Part shown: one piece after another, positions 36,696 to 44,870 of the stretch
Layout: every line of letters starts with the position of its first letter
Numbering within the stretch: the stretch's first letter is position 1
Source of the DNA: Bacillus sp. IITD106
GTDB lineage: Bacteria; Bacillota; Bacilli; Bacillales; Bacillaceae_C
Direction: 5' to 3'
Assembly: GCF_019459225.1 (NCBI RefSeq)
Contig: NZ_JAIAZY010000025.1
Span: forward strand, 1 to 60,869
Length of the DNA: 60,869 nucleotides
The notes under the pieces: model-generated
Told to the model about the DNA's origin: nothing
Database searches by the model: none
Seen by the model: only the letters and a program-made list of their open reading frames with translations
Program-made: the position numbers and the translations under genes

Positions 36696-37703
36696 TTGTC
36701 TAGAAAAGGATTGACTGGAAAACAAAAGGCAGCCATTCTCTTAATTTCGCTTGGACCCGATGTTGCATCATCTGTGTATAAGCATTTGACAGAAGAGGAA
36801 ATGGAAAAGTTAACATTGGAAATTTCAAGTGTGAGAAAAGTTGACTCCTCCGCAAAAGAAGATGTAATGGATGAGTTCCATAATATCGCAATTGCACAAG
36901 ACTATATAACTCAAGGTGGTATCGGCTACGCAAAGACTGTTTTGGAAAAGGCACTTGGACCTGAACAAGCCATGAACATTATTAATAGGCTTACCTCTTC
37001 CTTGCAAGTGCGGCCATTTGACTTTGCCAGAAAAGCTGATGCGGGTCAGATATTAAATTTCATTCAAAATGAACATCCACAAACGATTGCGCTTATTTTA
37101 TCTTATTTAGATCCTGAAAAAGCTGGACAAATCTTATCTGAGCTGCCTCAGGATAAGCAGACAGATATTGCAAAGCGAATTGCCGTTATGGACCGTACAT
37201 CACCTGAAGTCATTAGTGAGATTGAAAGTATTCTAGAGCGAAAACTATCAGCGACCGTCACGCAAGATTACACTCAAACAGGCGGAATTGAGGCAGTCGT
37301 CGATGTATTAAATGGTGTCGACCGTGCTACGGAAAAGACCATTTTAGATGCTTTAGAAATTGAAGATCCTATTTTAGCGGAAGAAATTAAAAAGCGGATG
37401 TTTGTATTCGAAGATATTGTTACGCTCGACAATAGATCCATTCAACGAATTATCCGCGAGTGTGACAATGAAGACTTATTATTGGCGCTTAAAATATCCA
37501 GTGATGAAGTGAAAGATGTCTTATATCGAAATATGTCAACGCGTATGGTTGAAACGATTAAAGAAGAAATGGAATTTATGGGACCTGTAAGACTGAGAGA
37601 TGTAGAAGAAGCTCAGACAAAAATTGTCGGCATTATACGTAGACTTGAGGAATTAGGCGAAATCATCGTCGCGCGCGGTGGAGGAGACGATATTATTGTC
37701 TAG
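36696..37703 (+). CDS. fliG: Flagellar motor switch protein FliG
   Basis: Torque-generating C-ring protein (335 residues) that contacts the MotA stator. GLTGKQKAAILLISLGPDVAS opens the N-terminal FliF-binding domain; the middle EHPQTIALILSYL (EHPQ motif) and the C-terminal charged helix with MVETIKEEMEFMGPVRLRDVE are characteristic. It starts with TTG after AGGAGG and overlaps fliH by eight bases. Confidence 0.96.
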   Translation: MSRKGLTGKQKAAILLISLGPDVASSVYKHLTEEEMEKLTLEISSVRKVDSSAKEDVMDEFHNIAIAQDYITQGGIGYAKTVLEKALGPEQAMNIINRLTSSLQVRPFDFARKADAGQILNFIQNEHPQTIALILSYLDPEKAGQILSELPQDKQTDIAKRIAVMDRTSPEVISEIESILERKLSATVTQDYTQTGGIEAVVDVLNGVDRATEKTILDALEIEDPILAEEIKKRMFVFEDIVTLDNRSIQRIIRECDNEDLLLALKISSDEVKDVLYRNMSTRMVETIKEEMEFMGPVRLRDVEEAQTKIVGIIRRLEELGEIIVARGGGDDIIV

Positions 37704-38463
37704 GCTAATAAAAAATAATCCATCACAACTGCTAAATAATGATGCAAAAGTAATTAAGGTTAGAAAAATCGAAGCCTCATATCAAGAAGATGAAGAACGG
37801 ATAAACCAGACCATGTCTCTGGAAGAAAGAGCAGAAATCCTTCGTAATGCAGAGCTAGAAGCGCAAAAAATTCTTGAGAATACTAAGGCAAAAGTAGATC
37901 AAATGATTGAACAGGTGGAAATGCGGCGTTCTGAATGGGAAGAAGAAGAACAACGGCTCATAAAGGAAGCGTATGAAAAAGGCATGCAATTAGGAATAGA
38001 AGAAGGCAGGCAACATGGCTACGCTGAATACTCAAGCTTAATTGAAAAAGCAAAAGAAGTTGTCGATTCTTCAAAAATAGCTTTTCAAAGCTATCTAGAT
38101 AGTTCCGAACAAACCATTGTGGATATAGCCATTAAAGCTGCGGAACGAATACTGTATACGAGCTTGGTTAATGAACAAGAGCGATTTATCCCTCTCGTTA
38201 AAAGAGCACTTAAAGAAGCGAAGGATTTTAAAGAGGTTCAGATTCATGTTCATCCGTTGCAGTATGAACTTTTACTATCGGAAAAAAATGAATTGGATGC
38301 AATATTCCCACATGGAATGCAGTGTTTTATTTATCCAGATGAGGATTTGGAAGAGTATACATGCTATATAGAATCTGAGAATGGCAGAATTGATGCAAGT
38401 GTATCTAGTCAGCTTGTAGAGTTAAAAAAGAACTTAATGGAATTACTTAAGGGCGATGATTAA
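37696..38463 (+). CDS. fliH: Flagellar export regulator FliH
   Basis: Stator-like subunit (255 residues) that binds the FliI ATPase and docks it at the export gate. A long charged coiled coil (about residues 30-110, with EKGMQLGIEEGRQHGYAEYS) leads to a C-terminal domain with IVDIAIKAAERILY. I choose TTG 37696 behind GGAGG; GTG 37678 has no ribosome binding site. The overlap with fliG suggests coupled translation. Confidence 0.92.
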   Translation: MSRLIKNNPSQLLNNDAKVIKVRKIEASYQEDEERINQTMSLEERAEILRNAELEAQKILENTKAKVDQMIEQVEMRRSEWEEEEQRLIKEAYEKGMQLGIEEGRQHGYAEYSSLIEKAKEVVDSSKIAFQSYLDSSEQTIVDIAIKAAERILYTSLVNEQERFIPLVKRALKEAKDFKEVQIHVHPLQYELLLSEKNELDAIFPHGMQCFIYPDEDLEEYTCYIESENGRIDASVSSQLVELKKNLMELLKGDD

Positions 38464-38466
38464 TTA

Positions 38467-39792
38467 ATGGAAGCAAAAGATTTAATTCCATACGTAAAAA
38501 ACATCCCGACATTTCAGCGGTATGGCAGGGTTAGCAGAGTTGTAGGGTTAATGATTGAATCTCAAGGCCCTGAAAGTTCCATCGGCGATGTGTGCTTGAT
38601 TCATATAGGCGGGAAAACAAAAAAAAGAAAAATTATGGCAGAGGTTGTTGGTTTTAAAGAACAGCATATTATCCTGATGCCGTATACAAATATACAAGAA
38701 ATCTCACCAGGAAGCCTAGTTGAAGCGACTTCAAATCCTTTGCAAATTAAGGTTGGTCCTGAATTAATCGGCCGTGTAGTTGATTCCTTAGGCAACCCGA
38801 TGGATGAACTCTCAATGCCGATACGAATGAAATCTATCCCAACAGATCAGACACCACCAAACCCATTAAGCAGGCCGCCTGTTTCCGAGAAACTGGAAGT
38901 TGGAGTAAAAACTATAGATAGTTTGCTTACAGTCGGAAAAGGACAGAGAATGGGGATATTTGCAGGAAGCGGAGTTGGAAAAAGTACACTGCTTGGGATG
39001 ATAGCAAGAAATACAACTGCGGATATTAACGTCATTGCACTCATCGGAGAACGAGGCAGGGAAGTAAGAGAATTTATTGATAGGGATCTTGGTCCCGAAG
39101 GTTTAAAAAAGACGATTATCGTAGCAGCTACCTCTGATATGCCAGCTCTTATGAGAATTAAAGGTGCATTTACTGCAACGGCGATAGCAGAATATTTCCG
39201 AGATAAAGGAAATGATGTCATGTTTATGATGGATTCCGTTACAAGGGTAGCAATGGGACAGAGGGAAGTTGGACTTGCGGTAGGAGAGCCGCCTGCTACT
39301 AAAGGATATACGCCTTCCGTGTTTTCTATATTGCCTCGGCTCTTAGAACGAACAGGAACAAATGAACACGGAACGATTACGGCATTTTACACGGTTTTAG
39401 TAGACGGCGATGATATGAATGAACCCATTGCCGATGCGGTTAGAGGGATATTGGATGGACATATCGTCCTTGATCGTGAATTAGCAAATAAAGGTCAATA
39501 TCCTGCTATAAACGTTTTAAAAAGTGTGAGCAGACTTATGAATCACCTTGCTGAGAAAGATCACCGCAGTGCAGCTGAAAGGCTTAGAGATTTATTGAGC
39601 ATTTATTATAACTCTGAAGACTTAATTAATATTGGTGCATATAAACGTGGAGCATCAAAAGAAATAGATGAAGCCATTTTAGCCTATCCAACTATTATTA
39701 ATTTTCTTAAACAAGAAACAAATGATCATTTTACGATTCAAGAAAGTATTGACAGTATGATTGACCTGATGAAGATAGGTGAATTGAATTGA
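38467..39792 (+). CDS. fliI: Flagellum-specific ATPase FliI
   Basis: F1-beta-like ATPase (441 residues) that energises substrate release in flagellar export. Walker A is GIFAGSGVGKSTLLGM and Walker B lies in VMFMMDSVTRVAMGQREVGL; the region AVGEPPATKGYTPSVFSILPRL is typical. The N-terminal beta barrel includes ELIGRVVDSLGNPMD. It starts three bases after the fliH stop, with only a weak ribosome binding site. Confidence 0.97.
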   Translation: MEAKDLIPYVKNIPTFQRYGRVSRVVGLMIESQGPESSIGDVCLIHIGGKTKKRKIMAEVVGFKEQHIILMPYTNIQEISPGSLVEATSNPLQIKVGPELIGRVVDSLGNPMDELSMPIRMKSIPTDQTPPNPLSRPPVSEKLEVGVKTIDSLLTVGKGQRMGIFAGSGVGKSTLLGMIARNTTADINVIALIGERGREVREFIDRDLGPEGLKKTIIVAATSDMPALMRIKGAFTATAIAEYFRDKGNDVMFMMDSVTRVAMGQREVGLAVGEPPATKGYTPSVFSILPRLLERTGTNEHGTITAFYTVLVDGDDMNEPIADAVRGILDGHIVLDRELANKGQYPAINVLKSVSRLMNHLAEKDHRSAAERLRDLLSIYYNSEDLINIGAYKRGASKEIDEAILAYPTIINFLKQETNDHFTIQESIDSMIDLMKIGELN

Positions 39793-40235
39793 AATACGAG
39801 TACAAGTTCCAAAAAATTTTAAAGCTAAAAGAACGGGAAAAGGACGAAGCATTGTCTTTATACCAAGATTCGGTGAAAAAATTTGAAGTCGTTGCAGAAC
39901 AATTATTTGATTTATTGAAGAAGAAAGAAAATCTTGAGCAATATCAACTAAATGAACTAGCAAGCGGTCTTTCCATTCATAAAATCCGACATTATCAACA
40001 ATTTATCAGTAATTTGGAAAAAACAATTAATCATGTACAACGACTAGTAATGAATGCAAGAAATACGATGGATTGGTATGAAGAAAAGCTTAAAGAGAGC
40101 AATATCGAAGTGAAAAAATATGAAAAATTAAAAGAGAAAACCTACCAATACTACTTGCAAATGCTTGATAAAACAGAAAATATGCACCTTGATGAATATT
40201 CTTCCGTTCAATATTTTCATCGAGGCGGAAATTAG
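39789..40235 (+). CDS. fliJ: Flagellar export chaperone FliJ
   Basis: Coiled-coil protein (148 residues) of the export ATPase complex. KYEYKFQKILKLKEREKDEA is the standard FliJ N-terminus, and the rest is almost wholly helical and charged. The TTG start overlaps the fliI stop and follows GGTGAA. Confidence 0.92.
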   Translation: MKYEYKFQKILKLKEREKDEALSLYQDSVKKFEVVAEQLFDLLKKKENLEQYQLNELASGLSIHKIRHYQQFISNLEKTINHVQRLVMNARNTMDWYEEKLKESNIEVKKYEKLKEKTYQYYLQMLDKTENMHLDEYSSVQYFHRGGN

Positions 40236-40243
40236 GTGAGAAA

Positions 40244-40840
40244 GTGGAAAAAACCTTAAAAAATCAAAATATCGAAAAGGAACCGAACGCTTTACATCGG
40301 TTTATCTTTTGGGTTTTAATTCCGCTTCTATTTGCGATCTTTTTAGCTTTGCTCATTACCTCGATAGCTGGGGTAAATGTTTTTCAAAAGGCAAAAGAGA
40401 TAGGCGAAAAGGTTCCTATTGTTTCTAGTATGTTTGCTAAGTCGGAAAGGGATAACCTCCTCGAGTATGAAGAAAAAATAGTTAGTCTAGACGCCGAAAT
40501 ACAAAATAAAAATGCGCAAATTGATCAGCTTAAATCACAGATTGAAAAACATGAAACCGAAAAAGAACGCTTTTTGCTTGAAAAGGAACAGCTTGAACAA
40601 ACAATCGAAGAATTAAGGCAAATGCGAGACGAAAATAAACGTGCATATAAAGAAATTGTTTCAACCTATGAAGCAATGGCCCCTAAAAATGCAGCACCGA
40701 TTATTTTAAAAATGAAAGATGATGAGGCAGTAAAAATTTTATCTAATATTGGAACTGAATCATTAGCAAAGATATTAGAGAAAATGCCTCCTGAGCAAGC
40801 TGCAAAATATTTAGAAAAGCTATCTGCCAAAGCAGAGTGA
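40244..40840 (+). CDS. ylxF: YlxF, MotE-like membrane protein of the flagellar operon
   Basis: Membrane protein (198 residues) with one N-terminal segment (about residues 19-42, FIFWVLIPLLFAIFLALLI), a coiled coil (about 65-135) and a C-terminal MgtE-N-like domain (MKDDEAVKILSNIGTESLAKILEKM). Related MotE proteins chaperone stator parts in some bacteria. In B. subtilis ylxF sits at the same place. The GTG start follows AGGTGAG. The role here is inferred from position. Confidence 0.88.
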   Translation: MEKTLKNQNIEKEPNALHRFIFWVLIPLLFAIFLALLITSIAGVNVFQKAKEIGEKVPIVSSMFAKSERDNLLEYEEKIVSLDAEIQNKNAQIDQLKSQIEKHETEKERFLLEKEQLEQTIEELRQMRDENKRAYKEIVSTYEAMAPKNAAPIILKMKDDEAVKILSNIGTESLAKILEKMPPEQAAKYLEKLSAKAE

Positions 40841-40869
40841 TTCTTCACATTTGAAAGGGGGTGAAAATA

Positions 40870-42123
40870 ATGAAAATAGGCGGCTTGGAATCGACCTTTT
40901 TCCAAGAACCATTAACTGCAGCTACCTCAATGACAACGAATAACTCAAGTTTTCAAATGATCTTAGGGGCAACAATTGCAAATAATGGACAAATCTTTAC
41001 AGAGGAAGAATCAGAGCAAGAAATTGATATCATCACGAGTCTGATTGATGCTTTAATGGAAGATATTGATACGGATGAAGTAAATGTTAACGAAGATTTA
41101 CAACAATCTTTAAAGGAAACCGCTTCTGATTGGTATGAAACCCTCCAAAAACTAGTTGATTGGCTAAAAGAGAATGTGGATTCCGTTCAATTGCCGGAAT
41201 CAATAAAGCAGGACGAGCCCCTTACGGAGGACTTTTTATCGGCATCCGTTTTATTATTTAACTTTATGAATGATGTAAATAATGAAACATTGAAAAGTTT
41301 ACCTATAGAGACAACGGAACCTTATATTAAAGCGGTTAAAGAATTTCTGTTTGTAGCAAAGGGGAATGTTGTAAGTCTAAAAGAAATGCAGCAGCTTGAA
41401 GAATTGGAAGTTTCCATGGAGGATTTATTAAAAAGACTTCAAGAGATGACGAAGGACACGAAACATCAGAGACATTCGTTAGATAACATATTTTCTAAAG
41501 GGAAAGAACTGAGTCAATATCAACAACTAGGTAACCATTCGAATGTATTGCAATCACTATTAGGAAAGACTCCGCATGACCAAGGTTTAAGCAAGCAGAT
41601 TGTGGGCGCTAACCTTGATGCGACAACACACTCAAATCACGTTTTACAAACCGAATCTTTTATTTTGAATATAACGGATTCTGTAGATGAAGAAACCACG
41701 ATGCGCGGGTTTGTAAGAGAGTTTTCCAATATATTAGCGAGGTCTAGCCTTACAAAAGGGTTTAATACGACAAGGTTATTAATAAGGCTGCATCCAGAAG
41801 AATTAGGAACTTTAAGGGTGGAACTATTACAAAAGGATGGACAATTGACGGCTAGAATTTTAGCATCCACGAATAAAGCAAAAGAAATGCTTGATTTACA
41901 GCTTAATAGTTTAAGACAAGCTTTTACTCAACAAAACATATCGGTAGATCGGTTAGAAGTTACATACAGCCAAAGCGATCTGCAAAGATATACAAATCAA
42001 GACGGCCGTGGGAACGGGCAGCACCAACAAGAACAAAATCAAGAACAAAGGGAAACCAATCAAGAACATAATAGCAATTTCAAAGACGCTTTAAGCAATA
42101 TTTTATTTGAAACGGAGGTGTAG
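40870..42123 (+). CDS. fliK: Flagellar hook-length control protein FliK
   Basis: Molecular ruler (417 residues) that sets hook length and switches the export apparatus to filament substrates. The N-terminal part is variable. The conserved C-terminal domain (about residues 280-375) has LLIRLHPEELGTLRVELLQ and the QLNSLRQAFTQQNISVDRLEV motif, followed by a Gln- and Asn-rich tail. ATG 40870 after GGGGGTGA is preferred over GTG 40861, which is part of that site. Confidence 0.92.
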   Translation: MKIGGLESTFFQEPLTAATSMTTNNSSFQMILGATIANNGQIFTEEESEQEIDIITSLIDALMEDIDTDEVNVNEDLQQSLKETASDWYETLQKLVDWLKENVDSVQLPESIKQDEPLTEDFLSASVLLFNFMNDVNNETLKSLPIETTEPYIKAVKEFLFVAKGNVVSLKEMQQLEELEVSMEDLLKRLQEMTKDTKHQRHSLDNIFSKGKELSQYQQLGNHSNVLQSLLGKTPHDQGLSKQIVGANLDATTHSNHVLQTESFILNITDSVDEETTMRGFVREFSNILARSSLTKGFNTTRLLIRLHPEELGTLRVELLQKDGQLTARILASTNKAKEMLDLQLNSLRQAFTQQNISVDRLEVTYSQSDLQRYTNQDGRGNGQHQQEQNQEQRETNQEHNSNFKDALSNILFETEV

Positions 42124-42131
42124 AACGCAAT

Positions 42132-42761
42132 ATGCCAATTTCAATCGACTCCGACTTATTATATTCGTCCATTCAAAAAAGAGAAGTTAAAAAGGGTAGT
42201 GATATTTTGGGAAAAGATGATTTTCTTAAACTGTTAATGGTTCAATTGCAAAATCAAGATCCGATGAACCCGATGCAGGATAAAGAATTCATTGCTCAAA
42301 TGGCCACCTTTTCATCGTTGGAGCAAATGACGAATATGAACAAATCAATAGAAAAATTGGTTCAATATGAATCACAGTCTAGTTTAATTGCTCTTAGTCA
42401 ATTCGTTGGAAAAGAAGTGACATGGCATAAGCTCAATGAAACTTCTGAAAAGGAAGAACCAACTTTTTCAAATGGAAAGGGAATTGTAAGTTCAGTACAA
42501 TTTGTTGGTGATACTGTAAAGTTCACATTGGAGGATGGTACAGAATTAATTCCTGCGAACATCTCACAAGTGAATAATATTGCTGCTGAAACACCACTTA
42601 TTTATGCCACTTCCATGATTGGAAAAAGTATTACATGGATGAAAAATGATGAGGAGCATAGTGGAATAGTTAAGTCAGTATCCTTGAAGAACAATGAAGT
42701 ATTTCTTCAAACGGAGGACGGACAATCAATAATGACTAAGGAAGTCATAAAAATAAGCTAG
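42132..42761 (+). CDS. flgD: Flagellar hook-capping protein FlgD
   Basis: Cap that guides hook polymerisation (209 residues). GKDDFLKLLMVQLQNQDPMNP and FIAQMATFSSLEQMTN are the FlgD signature. The C-terminal half is beta-rich. GGAGGTG lies 12-16 bases before the ATG. Confidence 0.95.
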   Translation: MPISIDSDLLYSSIQKREVKKGSDILGKDDFLKLLMVQLQNQDPMNPMQDKEFIAQMATFSSLEQMTNMNKSIEKLVQYESQSSLIALSQFVGKEVTWHKLNETSEKEEPTFSNGKGIVSSVQFVGDTVKFTLEDGTELIPANISQVNNIAAETPLIYATSMIGKSITWMKNDEEHSGIVKSVSLKNNEVFLQTEDGQSIMTKEVIKIS

Positions 42762-42778
42762 TGAAGGAAGTTGTGAAA

Positions 42779-43168
42779 ATGAAAAATCATATGATTCATA
42801 AGCTTCCTGTGCAGCCAATTACGATACACTCCAATACACGTCCTAACAAAACGGAAAAATCGAGTAACCAAACCTTTTCACAGTTTTTAGAACAAGCAGT
42901 TGCTCATGTAAATCCACTTACGATAAGTAAACATGCCGAAAAGAGAATGGAGCAGAGAAAAATCTCGATCGAACCTCAAGAATGGGAACAAATTGGGATA
43001 AAAGTAAATGAAGCCAGACAAAAAGGTGTGAAGGAATCACTTGTTTTGTTGAAAAATGCAGCATTAATTGTGAGCGCGAAAAATAATACGGTTGTAACCG
43101 TAATGGACAGGCAGGAAGCCGGAAAACAAATTTTTACGAATATCGATGGAACTATCCTTTTAGATTAA
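42779..43168 (+). CDS. Flagellar operon protein of the TIGR02530 type
   Basis: Conserved protein of 129 residues, found between flgD and flgE in many Firmicutes but absent from this place in B. subtilis. The N-terminus is loose; the conserved part is TISKHAEKRMEQRKISIEPQEW and then KESLVLLKNAALIVSAKNNTVVTVMD. The function is not established; its position suggests a role in hook building. ATG 42779 is eight bases after AAGGAAG; a GTG at 42761 in frame overlaps the flgD stop. Confidence 0.85.
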   Translation: MKNHMIHKLPVQPITIHSNTRPNKTEKSSNQTFSQFLEQAVAHVNPLTISKHAEKRMEQRKISIEPQEWEQIGIKVNEARQKGVKESLVLLKNAALIVSAKNNTVVTVMDRQEAGKQIFTNIDGTILLD

Positions 43169-43185
43169 ATCACAAATTAGGAAAA

Positions 43186-43236
43186 CAGCTGGACCTTTTT
43201 AGGAAGCTGAGAGCCGCCGACTGACAGACGCGGTTC
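43186..43236 (+). promoter_or_regulatory. Two stem-loops before flgE
   Basis: The 89-base gap before flgE holds CAGCT..CCT/AGG.AGCTG (43186-43209) and GAGCCGC (43211-43217) pairing with GCGGTTC (43230-43236). Neither has a T tract, so they look like mRNA structures, not terminators. The flgE ribosome binding site (AAAGGAG) follows directly. Confidence 0.45.
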
Positions 43237-43257
43237 ATAGAAAGGAGATCATATAAA

Positions 43258-44145
43258 ATGATTCGTTCGATGTATTCTGGAATAAGCGGAATGAAAAACT
43301 TCCAAACAAAATTAGATGTAATAGGAAACAACATAGCGAACGTTAACACTTATGGATTTAAAAAAGGTCGTGTTACGTTCAAAGACATGGTCAATCAAAC
43401 AATATCGGGTGCAAGTGGCCCCTCTCAAGGCAAGGGAGGACTAAACCCGAAGCAAGTCGGACTTGGTTCACAACTTGCGACAATTGATACGATAGATACG
43501 CAAGGCTCCCCGCAAACAACAGGACGAGTACTTGACCTTGCTATTCAAGGGGATGGGTATTTAGTTGTTGCGGAAGGGACACCAGGTGCCGCAGGATTTC
43601 CAACTTCAACTTACTTTACGCGGGCTGGAAATCTATATATAAATACCGAGGGATATATTGTAACTTCAGCTGGTCATTATGTATTAGCTACTGATGGAAA
43701 TATCAATCCTAAACCTATTAAATTGAATGACGGAGATATTGAAGGAATTAAAAATTTAAGTATTTCAGAGGATGGAAAGATTACCTATATTGCATCAATC
43801 CCTGAGGGTACAAATGTTGTAGGTGATTTTACTAGAGAAGGAACTAGCGATCTATTTATTTCAGATATATCCATCGCCTTAGCTCGTTTCAAAAACCCAG
43901 GCGGACTTGAAAAAGTCGGTGATAACCTTTATATCAACTCAGCAAACTCCGGAGAAGCAGCTTATAAAGTTCCAGGCGTCGATGGGGCAGGGATTCTTGT
44001 TTCGGGTGCTCTTGAAATGTCCAACGTAGACCTCTCTGAGGAATTTACGGAGATGATTGTGGCTCAGCGTGGTTTCCAAGCAAATACGAGAATTATTACA
44101 ACATCTGACGAAATTTTGCAGGAACTCGTTAACTTAAAACGATAA
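43258..44145 (+). CDS. flgE: Flagellar hook protein FlgE
   Basis: Main hook subunit (295 residues). The N-terminal rod motif MYSGISGMKNFQTKLDVIGNNIANVNTYGFKK and the C-terminal VDLSEEFTEMIVAQRGFQANTRIITTSDEIL are the paired helices of axial proteins. The central part (about residues 80-235) is the surface domain; the protein is about 30 residues longer than the B. subtilis hook protein. AAAGGAG lies ten bases upstream. Stem-loops lie on both sides of the gene. Confidence 0.94.
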   Translation: MIRSMYSGISGMKNFQTKLDVIGNNIANVNTYGFKKGRVTFKDMVNQTISGASGPSQGKGGLNPKQVGLGSQLATIDTIDTQGSPQTTGRVLDLAIQGDGYLVVAEGTPGAAGFPTSTYFTRAGNLYINTEGYIVTSAGHYVLATDGNINPKPIKLNDGDIEGIKNLSISEDGKITYIASIPEGTNVVGDFTREGTSDLFISDISIALARFKNPGGLEKVGDNLYINSANSGEAAYKVPGVDGAGILVSGALEMSNVDLSEEFTEMIVAQRGFQANTRIITTSDEILQELVNLKR

Positions 44146-44150
44146 TGTAA

Positions 44151-44197
44151 GGGGGGAGCAGAGCCGGATGCTCTAGTGAACCGGCTCTGATCATTCA
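44151..44197 (+). promoter_or_regulatory. Ribosome binding site of swrD bridged by a hairpin
   Basis: A strong GGGGGGAG (44151-44158) is followed at once by a perfect 9-bp stem (CAGAGCCGG, 44159-44167, with CCGGCTCTG, 44181-44189; 13-base loop) and then eight bases before the TTG of swrD. Read in a line the site is 39 bases away, too far; with the hairpin folded the distance is eight bases, which is ideal. There is no T tract. Confidence 0.65.
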
Positions 44198-44416
44198 TTG
44201 ATCACAATAACTAGATTAAATGGAAAGACCTTTCAACTAAATGCATTATATATTGAAAAAATAGAGTCATTTCCAGATACTACTATTACTCTCACGAATG
44301 GACGCAAATATGTAGCAGCAGAATCAGAGGAGTTAATAAAAAGGCGTATCTTGGAATTCTATCAGTCCATTAATCTCCTCGGCCGCAAAGAATTGGAGGA
44401 TTTAAAAGATGAGTAA
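44198..44416 (+). CDS. swrD: Swarming motility protein SwrD (YlzI, FlbD family)
   Basis: Small protein of 72 residues. ITITRLNGKTFQLNALYIEKIES and DTTITLTNGRKYVAAES are the FlbD-family pattern. In B. subtilis SwrD increases motor torque and is needed for swarming. The TTG at 44198 gives the family start M-I-x-(I/L)-T-R-L-N; an ATG 30 bases upstream runs at once into a stop. It overlaps fliL by eight bases. Confidence 0.92.
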   Translation: MITITRLNGKTFQLNALYIEKIESFPDTTITLTNGRKYVAAESEELIKRRILEFYQSINLLGRKELEDLKDE

Positions 44417-44834
44417 AAAATTATTTCCAACGATGATGGTTCTTTTAACGGCAATTTTACTGCTCGCTACATTGGCCTTAATCATTATTATGAATTTAGG
44501 TGATAAAGGTAACAAGAAAGAACCAACGATAGATGAAGTAATTAAAGTATCTGTCGATGTACCAGAGATTATGACAAATGTAAAAAATGGTGATTACGTC
44601 AAAATTTCTTTTAAAGTACAAACAGATGGAAAAAAAGCGATGCAAGAGTTTAAAAAGAGAGACTTTCAAGTAAAAAATTTAATCATATCGGAGCTTTCTG
44701 AAATGGAGCCATCTGATTTAGAAGGTAAGGAAGGTAAACAAAAGCTTGAAGAAACGATGAAAGAAAAAATAAACAGCTTAATGCAAAATGGAAATATAGT
44801 TAGAGTGTATATCACCTCCTATGTCATTTCTTAA
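44409..44834 (+). CDS. fliL: Flagellar basal-body protein FliL
   Basis: Stator-associated membrane protein (141 residues) with one N-terminal membrane segment (about residues 8-27) and an outside stomatin-like domain whose end, LMQNGNIVRVYITSYVIS, is typical. It begins within swrD after GGAGGATT. Confidence 0.93.
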   Translation: MSKKLFPTMMVLLTAILLLATLALIIIMNLGDKGNKKEPTIDEVIKVSVDVPEIMTNVKNGDYVKISFKVQTDGKKAMQEFKKRDFQVKNLIISELSEMEPSDLEGKEGKQKLEETMKEKINSLMQNGNIVRVYITSYVIS

Positions 44835-44870
44835 CATTACTAGTATCCTATTTGAAACGGGGGTGCAGCT

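Noticed and set aside
43211-43236. Terminator before flgE
   Set aside because: The stem lacks a T tract and the operon clearly continues, so it is treated as an mRNA structure.
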